Assembly (NCBI RefSeq): GCF_021155775.2
Contig: NC_060232.1
Span: forward strand, 7,075,257-7,139,256
DNA: 64,000 nucleotides
Origin: Neodiprion pinetum
Taxonomy: Eukaryota > Arthropoda > Insecta > Hymenoptera > Diprionidae
Direction: 5' to 3'
The notes under the pieces are model-generated. The model was not told the origin of the DNA. It did not search any database and saw only the letters and a list, made by a program, of their open reading frames with translations. The position numbers and the translations under genes were made by a program. Shown here piece after piece: positions 1 through 12,914 of the stretch; within the stretch, counting starts at the first letter, position 1; every line of letters starts with the position of its first letter.

Positions 1-3000
1 AAACAGAAACTAATGTTGCAAAAACAAACTTAATAATATTTATTCAATTTAAAATCGGGTTGTAGTTATGAAAATAGATGTGGAGTGGTAAAAATCGTGG
101 GAAATTCTTGATGCGACGAATCCTGAGAAAATTCGCACAATAATATATTCATGTATCAATTACGTGTAATGCCAGCCGGGCTGCAGAAGCTGGGAGAAAT
201 TAAAATGAGAAAAAATCTCAAGTGTCTCAATCCCCGCAAATGCGTAGAAGCTTTAACGCTTTGAAAGGGATAAAGAAAATGGGAAGAGAAATGTAAGGGA
301 AGAAATATGCCCCGTCCTGAATATTAATCTCACCTCCCACAAATATATTTATCATCATAAATCGAATGAAACCGGCGCCCCGCGCTTGTGAAAAAAGGCA
401 TACTTAATACTTCACTCAAGCAGCTCCGTTAGAACGCGGTAAAATGATAATAATCATCATTATCATCACGCCTAATCGTCGCCTAATTCTGAATTCTTAT
501 ATTTACTATGACACGCAAAAAATAAAAGGAAGGAAAAATTATTATCGAGCGTATTATTCATTCGTGCATAAATAGGCTGATGTAGAGTATCAATAAAAAA
601 GCTTTTACCACGAGGAAAAATTCTTAGCTGGGGATCCGAATAAACAGAAATGTATATATATATAGAACGATGATCCAAAGTAGTCGTTCATCTTGCATTA
701 TTTGTGTCACAGGCATAACGTACCGTCTATTCTAATCAAGGACCTGGACATAATGTTTCTGATCGCTTAATTCTGAAAGGATTTCTATATTGTATTTATT
801 AAATAAATTGCAGGAAGGCTGGGCGATAATATCGCAACAAACGAAGGCGATGAAATTTGCGGAAAAAAGTAAACGAACTCACGTATAACACCAGATTCTA
901 CGTGTAGACTGAATTACGACCATTAATACCGATAAAAACGAAAAAAAAAAAAAGGTACCGACGACTCTTCATCGCGCAAATCAAATGGCGTAAAAATTTT
1001 AAGCGCGTTATACAAAAATGCAGCTATAACATAGACTTGTGAAAGAAAAATAGTTGTTTTAGCAGGGTATAAAGCGAGGAGAAGTAGAAGGGGAAGATAA
1101 GAGGGCCGGTTGGAAGTTTGCTCGACTTGGTTAAAGCTACATCATCTCGAGAAGCTTACACAGAACGCGGGGTGCGATTCAATAAATATTCATCAAAGTA
1201 GCAGGTCGGTCGTCTCCACCTCGCGAATATCCCCGAGCCGCAGTCTCTTTTCTCCTCACCGTAAAGAGGATCTTCTAGTTTGTTTTAACCCCCTTCCTTC
1301 CACGGTTAACGTCCACTCTCAACTGTGTTCACCGAAGGAATACCTCAACAACTTTTACGCCCCCCAGCTTGATGCAACATCGGGAGTTTTTCACTCTTGG
1401 AAAATTAATTAGCGAGTGATTGTGTACGTTACCAAAGTTTTCTTTCCTGTCTTTTTTTTTTTCTCCTCTTTATACGCGGTTTTCTAGAAATATCAAGTAA
1501 TATTCAAATATATCCTCGCAGCGAAATTGAAAACGTGAAAAACATTATAAAGAACAAATTGCGCAGCGCAGTTTTTTATATTCGTCGTCGCTAAATTGAT
1601 CGCAACTTTTGCTAAATCAGACGAATCCTACGTCACCCTCACGATATTAAAGATAGGCTTTGTTTTTTCTCCTCTTTTTTCGTGCAATAATTCAATGGCT
1701 GCAGCCGCCGAGAAGAGAATCGGATGAAATGGAAAATACGGGGAAAGATTCTTGGGGAGAAACCGGAGGGAATACGTGGCACGCATATTCTGTTCATATC
1801 GTTCCGTTCCATTTCGTTTCATCCTTTTAGCCAATTAAGCCGATACATAATTCAGGATTGAAATATGGGTCTATTTTAGACAGCCCTTTGCTTTTCTCTT
1901 CCTCTCTCTCATCCCGTTCTTCGGTACGTATATACAGATATATCTGTCCAATGAATTTATCTTAAATTACATTCACGGATGAATTGGAAAGTTCCTTAGT
2001 GAGAATCCAGTGAATCGTTGCAAACTGCAAGATTTCAAGAGAAAAATCATCCATTCGTCTTTCGAGACAAGATTTATGCATGGTAGAGAATGTTGAACAA
2101 TTTTTTAAACAATATTTCCGCTTCATCTGTGTGCATTACACGCAAGTTTATGCCAAGAGATAGTAAAAGCGAATGTTTCAAACTGCACTGAGAAAAATTT
2201 CATTCGTTACGGTAACTAGAAGAATTCAGTACAACAGGTATCGTTAGAAAAACTGTTCGAACATTGTTGGAATAACGAAAAACGAGGTACGCGTAATCAT
2301 TTTGCGCTATCGTCGATACTTTTTTGGTAATTGCAACGCAAAATCAGTTTGCGAGGTTTACTCTACTTTTTTAGTTAAACGAGGCTTTAACGTCAATTTA
2401 TTGTTGTAAAAGCATTAAATTTTCGCGACAGTTACGTGAAAATATGGCAACAGTGCTCGTAATGAGAAAGAATAGAAACGGATACTAGACTTTACGGTAA
2501 CAGCTAGAAAACTAATTTTCATTTTCTACCTGGAACTATATTTTTCGATTGTGGTAAAATCTGAAAATAGTTGCAGCTAAGTTTTTTTTTTGTTTTGCTT
2601 TCTTTTTCTTTTTTGTCATCTCTTTTTGAAGAGCTTCGCGCGTTCGTTCTAACCAGGAAAAAAAAAACAGGCGAACAGGCGAGAGGCGCGCGAATTCAGG
2701 AACGAACAGCGTTTCTATAAAGAGAATAAAATAGATTGCAGCGTACAGAATAGAAGAAGCGTTTTGCATGCAAATTTCTTGCACCGCGGAAAACGGGGCG
2801 GGGATAAATCGAGGTGGTAAAAGTTGGCGGATGTGTACCTTGTGTCAGACGCTTCGTCCTTCTTTTCATCCGCTCTTTACGAGACGCGGCGATATCACAG
2901 GATGCATGCGGGAAGGTACGAGAAGGTGAAGGAAAAACCATTTGGTTAGAGGAAACTTGGTATTGCATGAAACGCGATTACGGGATGAAGGGGCGTCAAT

Positions 3001-3429
3001 TCGAGCAGCTAAAGAACACTTCCCCGTTATCTACCTACGAACACCATAACCGGCACCGTGATAGTTTCTGGTACAAGCGCATATGTGAGTATAATATCGG
3101 TGTGTTATATGCGGAATTGACTATTTTTAATATTAAATTAACTATTCCCTTGAACGGTTTACACATTGTAATATCGTGCAATGTTGATGTCGGAGATGCG
3201 TAAAGCCATGCGGTAAGTCAGAAAAACCTCAAAACGAAAATATCGTGAAACAGGGGTTTAGAATCTCAATGACTGAAGTGAGTGTCAAGTGCTGACGAAT
3301 ATTGTTGAAAATAAACTTGTACATACGAAAAAAAGAAATTAAAGAAGCGAGAATTTTTAACGAAATACTTGTTATTGGTTCAATAATTGGTAAACTGTCC
3401 AAGTTTAAATTCAAACATTTTTAAACTGG
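1..3429. other. Non-coding, nothing recognised beyond a weak 26-nt exon-like segment
   Basis: AT-rich with scattered A/T runs. On the minus strand, bases 883-908 lie between a good acceptor (long T tract ending GGTCGTAATTCAG) and a GTGAGT donor, but 26 nt would shift the frame and is not supported further. Frames of 60-130 codons here overlap each other on both strands and look random. Confidence 0.5.
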
Positions 3430-3772
3430 TCGGCGACAATTTTTCTCAAACAAAATTCCCTGATTTTTCCCGTCAAAAAATTCCAAATTCCCTAACGTTT
3501 TCCCACGAAACTTGGATAATGTTAGGAAACTTTTGTGATTAAAAGCTCGAAGAGTTGTGGACTTTGAATACATAAATCTGGATGTAAAAAACACATAGTA
3601 TTGCTTCGTTTGACGCAAATAATTAGAAAATGAACAGTACCATTTTCGAAAGTTAGTTTTTTCAAAAAAGTACGTTTTTCCCTATGGTCCATTATAATTC
3701 CCTGACTTTTCCCGATAAACGACATTCCGTGACTATTCCCGGTTTTCCGGTCTGTCGTCACCCCTATAAAAA
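3430..3772. repeat. Dispersed repeat with CCCTGA-TTTTCCC motifs
   Basis: Blocks such as AAATTCCCTGATTTTTCCCG, ATTCCCTGACTTTTCCCG and CGTGACTATTCCCGGTTTTC recur within 340 bases, with related sequence near both ends. A short related fragment lies at about 14920-14975. The style is that of arthropod dispersed repeats. Minus-strand open frames of 65-79 codons across it have no recognised match. Confidence 0.4.
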
Positions 3773-4249
3773 GCTTTTAGGAATATTTCGGAAAAGAATT
3801 TAATCAAGAAAAACAAAAAGTAGTATGTGAGCAGAATACTGAGCTTTTATTCTTGCAAATTCGTTGGATTCGTAGAGTTGTTTCTCCACATTGAGAGAAA
3901 CATTGTCTCGACGTATGTAGGTAATTAAACTTGATTAACCTCCATTCACACATTGTTCAGCCTCTTCGTTTCATAATTCTTTCGTTAATACGTTGTTTTT
4001 AGTTTTTATCGGATTATACAGCCGACGCATTCTTCATAGAATCAAAGAAACACTCAGCACATTTTCCGTCGTTTTTGTAGCAGATATTCCTGCATAAATT
4101 CCCGACTGAACAATATTTCATGGCACTATTCAATAAGGTTGAAATTGGCAACGTTACTTTATCGATGCACGTTTATAAAAATCGTTACTTCTCAGCCTTA
4201 GGATCGTCTGAAATTCAGTCAGTAAAAAATAAAAAAGAAAGCATGCTCA

Positions 4250-4400
4250 TACTTTGAAAAGCAAACTCCTTGAAAGTCGTTCTGAGATTGTACAACTATT
4301 TATGCCATCATGTTTCGTTACGTGAACGTTACTAACTTCAACATGGTACACCGTTCAATGAAGTGAGCTACAAGTAAACGAACAATTGTATCGGAACCGT
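4250..4400. repeat. Dispersed repeat copy (family B)
   Basis: The block CTTGAAAGTCGTTCTGAGATTG and, further on, GTTACTAACTTCAACATGG match the segment at 18290-18430 (CTTGAAAGTCATTCTAAAATTG, GTTACTAACTTCAGTTTCA). The spacing between the blocks is conserved, which argues for a shared element rather than chance. Non-coding. Confidence 0.4.
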
Positions 4401-6784
4401 TTGTTCATTTGAAATATATATCAGATTTTCGTTCGCTAATTGAAGCGTTCATTCGCTGCGTGCAAGGTTCTGCAGATGCGGTTTTCACCCTAAAACCCGT
4501 ATTTACGCTCATCCCTCATCGATACCTTCTAATCAATTCGCAACACTGGATGTCGAAGCTTTTGTTTACTTTCGGCATTATGCCTATACATACCTATACA
4601 TATATATATATGTATAATATATATGTATACACAAACGGCCGTAGATTAACGTCGTCCGGGTAATTAAAATCTTCCACGATGATTCCCTGTACGTATGATT
4701 CTAGATCAAATTTCAGGATGATAAATTCCTATCCGACTTATAATTAATTCTACAGCCATCGATTTTCCATGTGATTTTTACACCAATCGACATGTTTAAT
4801 TATGTATTGACTACTTTACGACGGTCGAATTCCATCGCTTGTACTCAAGACACCAAAAACAAAAATTAACTTTCAATTTGAACGATCCAACCTTTCGCGA
4901 AATATTCGATAACGAACAAATAGTCGTCTGAATCGTTGCCAATTAAATTCTAGACATTCCATTGGTTACCGTGCAATCAATTCCGTGAACGATAATGCAA
5001 GTAGGTATAACGATAAAACCGCTTGCGTAAAAAATTTGCACAGCTGTATAAAAATTAGTGAATTATTAAAGAACGAAAGATCGTTGTATTTTCTTTATTC
5101 TCGCGATCGCTTTGGTATCCATTATACGTATACACGTATCTAATAAATTTAAAAGAAAAACACTGCAATGTATTAATAAAAATAAGTTACGGTAACTATT
5201 CTAAAATTCTCTGAGCGCGAATCTCGTTTGCGAAAACGGATTGTAAATTAATCGTCGAGATATTTTCGAGGCGTGACTTTCTAAACCAGGACGACAAAGG
5301 TTAACCATCGTCCCTTATAATCGCGCGTCTCTCAACAATATTACCTCCCGTCACTCGGTCCAGAATTTAAGAGTTGCGGTGGAGAGACTCGGATAATTCA
5401 GTTTCTAAATCTCGAATTAAGTTGCTCACCCTTGACCTGACCCAAGCTAATCACTCTGCGTTTCGACTCGCGTAATTGTCGTTGCTATCAGAATTCCATC
5501 GCCGCGTTTCACTTCACGATTAACCGATAAATTGTGACGGTGAACACGACGGTACCTCCTAGCCAATCTACAAATTCGTCAACCTAATCGTTGCAAGACA
5601 GACGTTTAATCCAAGAAATTATTTCGCTAATTTAGTCACGGAGTGAAATAATCGATATAGAAATTATGAAACGCAGATCGAAAGGAAGATGCGGTAACTG
5701 AAGTTCGTCAAGTTGAGCTTAATTAGAACAATTGCATTTTCGTAATACACTATATTATCAATTTCAAGCGAGGAAAATATGTGAACCGCACAAAAAGAAA
5801 AATTTTGGGCACAAAAGAAAAAACAGCAACAAATTGATTTTCGCATCACGTTTTACGAATCTATGGAAAATTTCAGGGATACTTGCAGAAGACGGTGTAA
5901 AATTTTGGATACCCAGACGAATAGAAAATTGACTCGACGACCCTCGCTCGGTTAAATTCCTCCTCGCGGTTGAATTGCTCTTCATCCTCGCTCAGCTGTC
6001 GAGATAGGAGAGAATCCTATTATACTCTAATGTCACTGTACGACATGATACAGCCGTTATCAATTATCGCTTCTCTTATCCCAGCGACCCTGTCAAATGG
6101 GGTACGACAATTTGTCTTTTCAATGCCGTATTGCATTGCCGGTCGTAATCTTGTTTACAATATTGTACATCTATAATATACCATTTCCAGCTGAAATTTG
6201 ACCAAAGATATTCGCTTCGTCGAATGCGACAAACTTACTTGATTTTATTCAAAATATTATTGTCATATACTGAAATTTCTCGCCTGAATACTGTCTGAAA
6301 TTTAAACAATGATTCGCGAGTATGAAAGAGATGCAACGTATAACGATTCAGAAATACATATTCTACAACAGTATGAATTTGTTACAACGCGTAGATCGAT
6401 GATGAAAAAAAAGAAGACCTACGTGCGAGTAAATGATAAGAATTCCCATTATCGACTACTTAGATCTTCACAAAAAAGTTTCGCCTTTTACGACAAACTG
6501 CAGCCGCGGCAGCGGTAGAATGGAAAGCAGCGACCATAGATATTAGAACCGATAAGAGTTAATTCATTGGATAAAGTCTGGGTAATGAATTCGACGTGCG
6601 ATAACGTTAAGAGGCCAAGTAACAAAGGTGGTCTTACTCTACATTGCAGCCTGGACCCTTTATTGCACGTTACGTATACGCCAGTAAGGAAAACCGACGT
6701 GTTGACTTTACGTAAACTATTCCAAATAAACGTTGAAATCGTGAAAACTTGGAGAATCGATGATCGTAGTACGAAAAAGGGGAA

Positions 6785-7010
6785 GGGGTTGAAGTTCCGA
6801 GTTTGAAAAGTTCCGAAATCGCCTAATTCAGAATTTATTCGTGGCGAAACTTGAATTAAAGAAATCAAACTTTGACGAAACAACAAAGCTTCGAATGGTC
6901 GGAAAGCCGACGGCAAAAAGTTCCGAAGTACAAGATTCCGAAAATTCAAGTTACGATAGAGAAAAATTCAGAAAAATGAAGTTTCGATAGAGTATAATTC
7001 CGAAAATTAA
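6785..7010. mobile_element. Family A MITE-like copy, diverged
   Basis: It begins GGGGTTGAAGTTCCGAGTTT and continues with GAAATCAAACTTTGACGAAA, matching the 29.07 kb copy and, in reverse complement, the interior of the 10.6 kb copy. The right part degenerates into several GATTCCGAAAATTCAAGTT-like units rather than a clean inverted end. Open frames across it on the minus strand share a peptide with the 29 kb copy only because the DNA is repeated. Confidence 0.55.
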
Positions 7011-7332
7011 AATGGACGTATAATTTTCTATGATAAATTAAAAAATGATATTGTTGATATATAATATTATACATCTGTAATATCAACACACGCACACATG
7101 CAATGCACTTTCACGATCATTCGTTTCATGCGTCGACGTTCAGAGAACAACCGAATGGATAAGTGTGAATAAAAATGAGTGCAACTACAACAAGGAATTG
7201 ACATTTTTAAACCCATATCAAGTCAACAATAAACAATAATCGTTATCATCTCGTGCTCCACTTCAGAGCATAATGCAGAACATCTATACTGGCCTGCTAC
7301 GAATCAGGGGTTTAGACTTATATTTTACTTAC

Positions 7333-7368
7333 GTGTCTCGTGTCACCGGCTAGTAACGGAGTATGTGC
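7333..7368 (-). CDS. Candidate 36-nt in-frame microexon
   Basis: Minus-strand acceptor CGTTCGTTGTTACAG, 36 bases, then a strong CAC/GTAAGTA donor. Only phase 0 is open (AHTPLLAGDTRH); the other two frames hit stops. That is the same phase as the exon ends upstream, so it could follow the 19.4, 25.2 or 51.2 kb pieces. Third positions show no bias (5 of 12 are G or C), so coding evidence rests on splice signals and frame only. Confidence 0.38.
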
Positions 7369-9755
7369 CTGTAACAACGAACGAGCGTTCCAATCGATTA
7401 GAGCAATTGAAAACAGATGCGCTATTGATATATGTATGATCGGTAAGAAGAGAGAAAAAAAATAAAATAAAATAAAAATAAATCAGCAAAGGCGTTCGAA
7501 GAGAAACACTCGTTCATTTCTTCGTTTTATATATTGTGCGAAACGGTTGAATGGAAACAAAAGTGATTGTTCAGGATTTGCACAACGCGTCTGTTACATC
7601 GTGTTTTAAATTTACGTTCAATTTTCGAATTCTACTCTTCCTTCCCGCACATTAGGAAAGAATAATCGAATCGCCGTGTATTTTACAATCAGACTGAAAA
7701 GTGAATTATCATCGTCGATTATAAGTGGATTCACAGTTTTTTCAGTCATTGTATTGATATCTATCGATATCGCACAGCTACATACCTATATATAACTCAA
7801 ATACTAAATATACAGTAAAATGAAAAAATAAAATATTTATAACTCCAAAAAAAAGTACGGGATATCAATTATCTCTGCGTCCGCAGTGTACGGATGGATA
7901 GATGCTGAAGAGATGCGGCTTCAATGTTACACGTCCCTACCAGCAAGTCAGATTTTTTTCATATATTCAAGTAATTGTCATATCTGACAAACGAGTGATT
8001 TCAATCTCTGATTTTGAGGGAAAAATCTGCTCGCGATAGTCGGGAGATTTGTAAACCGTAGAGAAATAAAGCCTCTCGATATCGCTTACTCGAGGATATA
8101 ACGATCGTATATCCGCGGCTAATATTCGTATAATACCGGGAATATCGACATACGGTCTACGTACGATTGTATTATGACTGACAAAGAGAATATTGAAATT
8201 CGCTCTCGGATAACATAATTAGCAAGATATGAAATGGAACAGTCGTTACAAAAGCATAAAATGGGAGAAGCATCGTGTAATGAAAACACTTGAAGGAAAA
8301 GCGAATTAGTGACGGAAAAAAAAAAAAAAAAATCGATGTTGCGTAAGAACATAATTAAGTTATCACAATGGCGTGGTGGAATTGTAAGGCTATGTGTGCA
8401 TGCCTATACATTAAAAGGAGAAGAAAATGGAGGCAAGAAATAAAAAAAATAAAAATAAAAAATTGTTAAGCAAGATTCAATTAAGAAAATCCGATATTTA
8501 TAGATTATTGTAGCAAGAGGTGACAAAGCTGCCCGGGATATTAAATAAGGTATCACCGGGCGGAGTTTCGAAGCGGGTAGATTGCAGAATTCAAATTATA
8601 ATGTTTAATCGATGCGTCATTATTACAGACGCGTCAATATACCTATAAGATAATTAATTTCAACATTCTTCATATTGAATTATCGGCGCAGCGCTGAGCG
8701 AAATTTATAATAAGATAAGTTAAGAAAGTGAAAATAATCAGTAAAAAAAGAATAATACGGAGGGTGGCTGGCAGGGCTGAATTTTGTCAGATAATTTATA
8801 ATTCTTGCGCTAATTCTTACATACAACTATGTATATATACGAGTAATACCGGTATATATATATGTATATATCGTACGTATTACGTGGATTATACAGGTGA
8901 GGAAGAAAATTGAAAATGAGTTCATAACGCATCATCGCATTAATTTTTCCCGACGAACGTACAACAATTATTATTATTCTGATAAGCGGAGAAGGAAAAA
9001 TAAAATAAAAGGTTAGATATAAAATAAGGTTGCATTAAAAATGTTTGAGATTAAAACTCGTAACGTTGATATAAAGGCTCGTTTTAACCAAAATTGCGTA
9101 ATTTTGTTGTTTTAGGATTATCTAAAATCGAATGAACCGTGAAAAAACAAAACTTATACGTGCTCAAACATCGGAAACTTGCATAATTCCTTTGAATTTT
9201 CATTCTAAAATTGCAAAACAGTGATTTAATTTTTGTTTTAATAGCTCGTGACATTAACGTTACTCTATCTTCAACTTGGTTAAAATCTGTCTAAGAAAAA
9301 AAGTTTTTGAACTTAAAACAAATAGAAATAAAAATAAAAGCAGAAAAAAATTATGTATTGCCGCAAGATTAGTTTTTACAGTGCGGCTGAAGTTGGTATC
9401 GTTAACGGAGAAAAATTTATTATTACGCAATATTAGGATGACTTATAATTAGTGTATATTGTTTTGTTTATAACGGTGTAATAAATTTCGGAAAGTCAAA
9501 AAGATGCGAATTAGCGATTTTTCCGCAACATGCATCCTCTTGTTTGTTTTTTATTTTTTACAGCTTATCATTTGTGAACGATTTTCATTCTATTTACAAA
9601 TAAATGTTCTCGCATATTTGTTTTTCCATTTCCATTACTGTTATTTACATTCTTTAGGAACGAAACAAGGAAGAAAGGTGTTGAACGAAGATGAAGATTT
9701 GCACGCGGCTCAAGTACGAGATAAAGGAATTTAAGGGAATGAAACGAACTAGTGA
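7369..9755. other. Non-coding intron-like DNA
   Basis: AT-rich with A runs and small TA repeats. Around 9030-9440 there are pieces resembling repeat family B (CATTAACGTTACTC, and GTATCGTTAACG in inverted sense). No exon candidate. Confidence 0.5.
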
Positions 9756-9797
9756 GCGAATGAATGAATGAATGAATGAATGAACGAATGAATGAAT
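9756..9797. repeat. (GAAT)n microsatellite
   Basis: About ten GAAT units with one GAAC interruption. It produces a Ser/Ile/His-repeat frame on the minus strand that is not a gene. Confidence 0.9.
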
Positions 9798-9963
9798 AGG
9801 GGAATGAATGGCTTTTCAGCAATTGGCGGATTTACGCCACTGGAAATCTTCGTTATCGGTGTTCGGGGTATAAAGGGCGAAGGTTTACGACGGTCCTCTG
9901 CGGGTTATTGACTGCAGGAGTTGAGACGAAGACCCGAGATTCCCTCTTTCTTTCGCGAATTTA

Positions 9964-9975
9964 TCTCACTCACTC

Positions 9976-10015
<40 letters not shown>

Positions 10016-10020
10016 CCTCT
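9964..10020. repeat. (CT)n microsatellite
   Basis: A pure CT run of about 30 bases (9979-10008) within a longer CT-rich tract, in minus-strand sense a GA tract. Confidence 0.9.
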
Positions 10021-10618
10021 CGCCATTTCTTCCAATGTAGACCGTGCACGCACGTACACGTAACAAAGAAAAAAAAAAAAGAAAAAGTCCAAATAGCTTA
10101 CGACTATTTCTACAACAGGATTCTAGATGTGGTCGAAGAGCGGAGGATGCGGAGAAGCAGCTTCGCCCGCAGCTCTCGAGGCTGCTGCTGTGCTCCTCGT
10201 TTTGCCCAAGAAATATCCACCCAGAGTCTGCGGATTTCCAACAACCCCTTACGACGTGTGCTCATACAAGTCTCGGTACGTTCTTGTATAACCGCGGATT
10301 TGTGCAGTCCGCATGTTGGATGAAACCCTGGGGCGACGAAATTCGAGACAAACAAAAAAAAAAAAAAAAAAAACAAAGGTAAAATTTCGAAAATACCACC
10401 ACAGCAGACAGCGAAGCGGAGTGTAAAACGAGATTTCATATTATAGAGGAATCGACGGTCGTATTTAACGGCTTTAAATACGTGAGTTTGTATTCGAAAC
10501 GAGATTTAGTTTTGTACCATCGTAGTTGAAAATATATTGATTAACACGCAAGGGGATTAATTATCACAACGTATATTAATGATTATTTTACACCGCGCGT
10601 GAGCTTTGTTGTCAGTTA

Positions 10619-10796
10619 GGGTTGAAATTCCAAATTTGAAAAGTTCCGACGGCGCCAAATTCAGAGTTTTTTGAATTTCGGAAAATTGGAAACTTTTTAG
10701 TTTAGTAAAAGTTTGATTTCTTTACTTCAAGTTTCGGCACCAAATGATACGGAATTAGGCACTTTCGGAACTTTTCAAATTCGGAATTTCAACCCC
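10619..10796. mobile_element. MITE-like element with both inverted ends (family A)
   Basis: The left end reads GGTTGAAATTCCAAATTTGA and the right end is its near-perfect reverse complement, ending TCGGAATTTCAACCCC; the inverted ends extend about 43 bases. The element is about 180 bases, has no coding capacity and shares its ends and interior with copies at 6785 and 29068. It fits a non-autonomous DNA transposon. A target duplication was not obvious. Confidence 0.6.
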
Positions 10797-12882
10797 GCCC
10801 CTTCTTGTCGAAACTCGATACTATCGGGCGTCGACGGGTCGTTTTTTAATCAACTTTAGAAATTCAACTGCAAACGAGTGGATTTGAAGACCGACGGTAG
10901 AAAGAAAATAAAACTTACACGTGGTAAAGTTTGTTAAATGTTAACGTATATCCTGTACAGTTTTTAGAAATAATCGACGACTTTGGCGAGGTCGAAAAAG
11001 ACGTCGCACGTTATTGAAAGAATTACCAAAGCCCATTCTATATGCTAAGTACATGTATAAATAAATTCGGCGGACTCGTTCGATCGAATTTCGATGAGAA
11101 TACATTGTAAAAGAGCAGGTGTAAAATAAACGGAACGAGTATATTTAGTGGACAAAATGGAATAAAAAAACCGAAAATAAAAATTGTCCGGGATGAAAGA
11201 GAGAAAAACTTTCCACGCGCGTGTCCCTTCCTCAGTTTTTTCCCACAACGAGCCTCGTAACCCGATTTTATTCACCGTCACGTCGAAGTGCTTCAACATA
11301 CAACCTTTTACAATTTTTTAACCGGTCCTTGAGCAGCTCAGTACATACGTATAAAAGTTTCGCATAAAATGCAGATAAAACGTGCGCACAAATAAAAAAG
11401 ACATATAAACAGCTAAATCAATAAAATTTCAAAATAAAATGCACCCTGTTTTTTTTTAAATATTACATGTATACAGATTTTTGCGACTTGAAGATCATTC
11501 GTATTGTGAGACGAGAGAACCGTTGTAAATAATCGAGAATAAATTGTTTGATTAAAGAAACTGTGAAATTTGTTCTCAATAATTTGTTATAATTATTACG
11601 AATAATTTAAAATCATTTTTTACCGTAACTTTACAAGCGTATCGTATGCATGACTCATACGGAATGTTAATTCATACCTATTTGAAGATGAAAAGAGATT
11701 GAACGTGATTGCCACAGGCTACGATGTTACGTACGTATATTATAACGTACACTTTGCTCAGTAATTTGGTTCATTCTTATCAAGTTGTACGCAACAAAGA
11801 GAGATACGCTATTCGATAACCTACATAACTACCGAAGACAGGATTACACCTACGAAATAAATTTACACGAGTATATATGTATATATATATACACGCATGT
11901 ACAAGATGATTACAAGGTGTGCGTATTACATGTACTATGTGGATATAGGAATACACACAAGCTGATCGTGAGAGAGAGAGAGAGAGAGAGGGAAGGAGGG
12001 AGAGAGAAAACGACGAAAACTCGTGAAAACGTGTGTGTTATCAGACCGAATAATTTTTAGGACAAAAATGGGTATAAATGATAATAAAATATGCCATCGA
12101 AACAACGAAGTTTTATTTTAACTTTAATTCATCCCACTTGACGGAAAAGTAAAGACAACTTGTAATGATTACGAAATATTAATAATACGGAAACTAATTT
12201 ATTTTTGTATCCATTTTTTCTTCTTTTCTTCTTTGCCACGTCACTCTCGGATACATCACATGAATTATTATATTATTGTATGAGACAAATTGTACAACGA
12301 CGCAATCTCTCTGTAGCCGGTTGTTTTTCTTTGCGTTACACGTCCAAGATTCCATTCCTAGGTCACGTTTTGCCGGATAAGCCGACGTTGCAAAATAACA
12401 AAAGAAGAAAAGTCATAACATCGCGAATGAGGGCGTGGATATGTATTTAACGTGCATGTCGGTGCATGTAATAACTGAAATTCCGCGGGACTGAATTGCT
12501 CTTGAGTACACAAATTCTGACGATATTTGACCAAGGCGTGCAGACGAGAGCAGAAAGTAAAAATTCACCTTGTCTGATTGCGAGAATAAAAAAGAAGAAA
12601 TGCAATTTCCGTGTTTCTGTAGGTGTGTAGCTTTTTGTCCGTCTCTCTCAAATAATCTCGATCAGGTTTCCGTTTAGGATATAACATAAAAAGAATTGCT
12701 TATTGTATGGACAACGGCTCGTATTATTAAAATTGTCTTTTAACGCCGTCACTTTCATTTCAATAAAATTAACCATAATAATTTTTTAAACTGTTAAGCT
12801 TTACACTCTTGTTATTAGAATGCAAAACGATCATCAATCTAATCAGTGCTTAACTGACTATAAATCGGAACACGCGCCTTCT

Positions 12883-12914
12883 CCAAAAATTTCTCCAAAA
12901 TTTTCTCCATCTCT
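12883..12914. repeat. Short tandem repeat, TTCTCCAAAA unit
   Basis: Three near-identical units of about 13 bases (TTCTCCAAAAATT) in tandem. Non-coding. Confidence 0.6.
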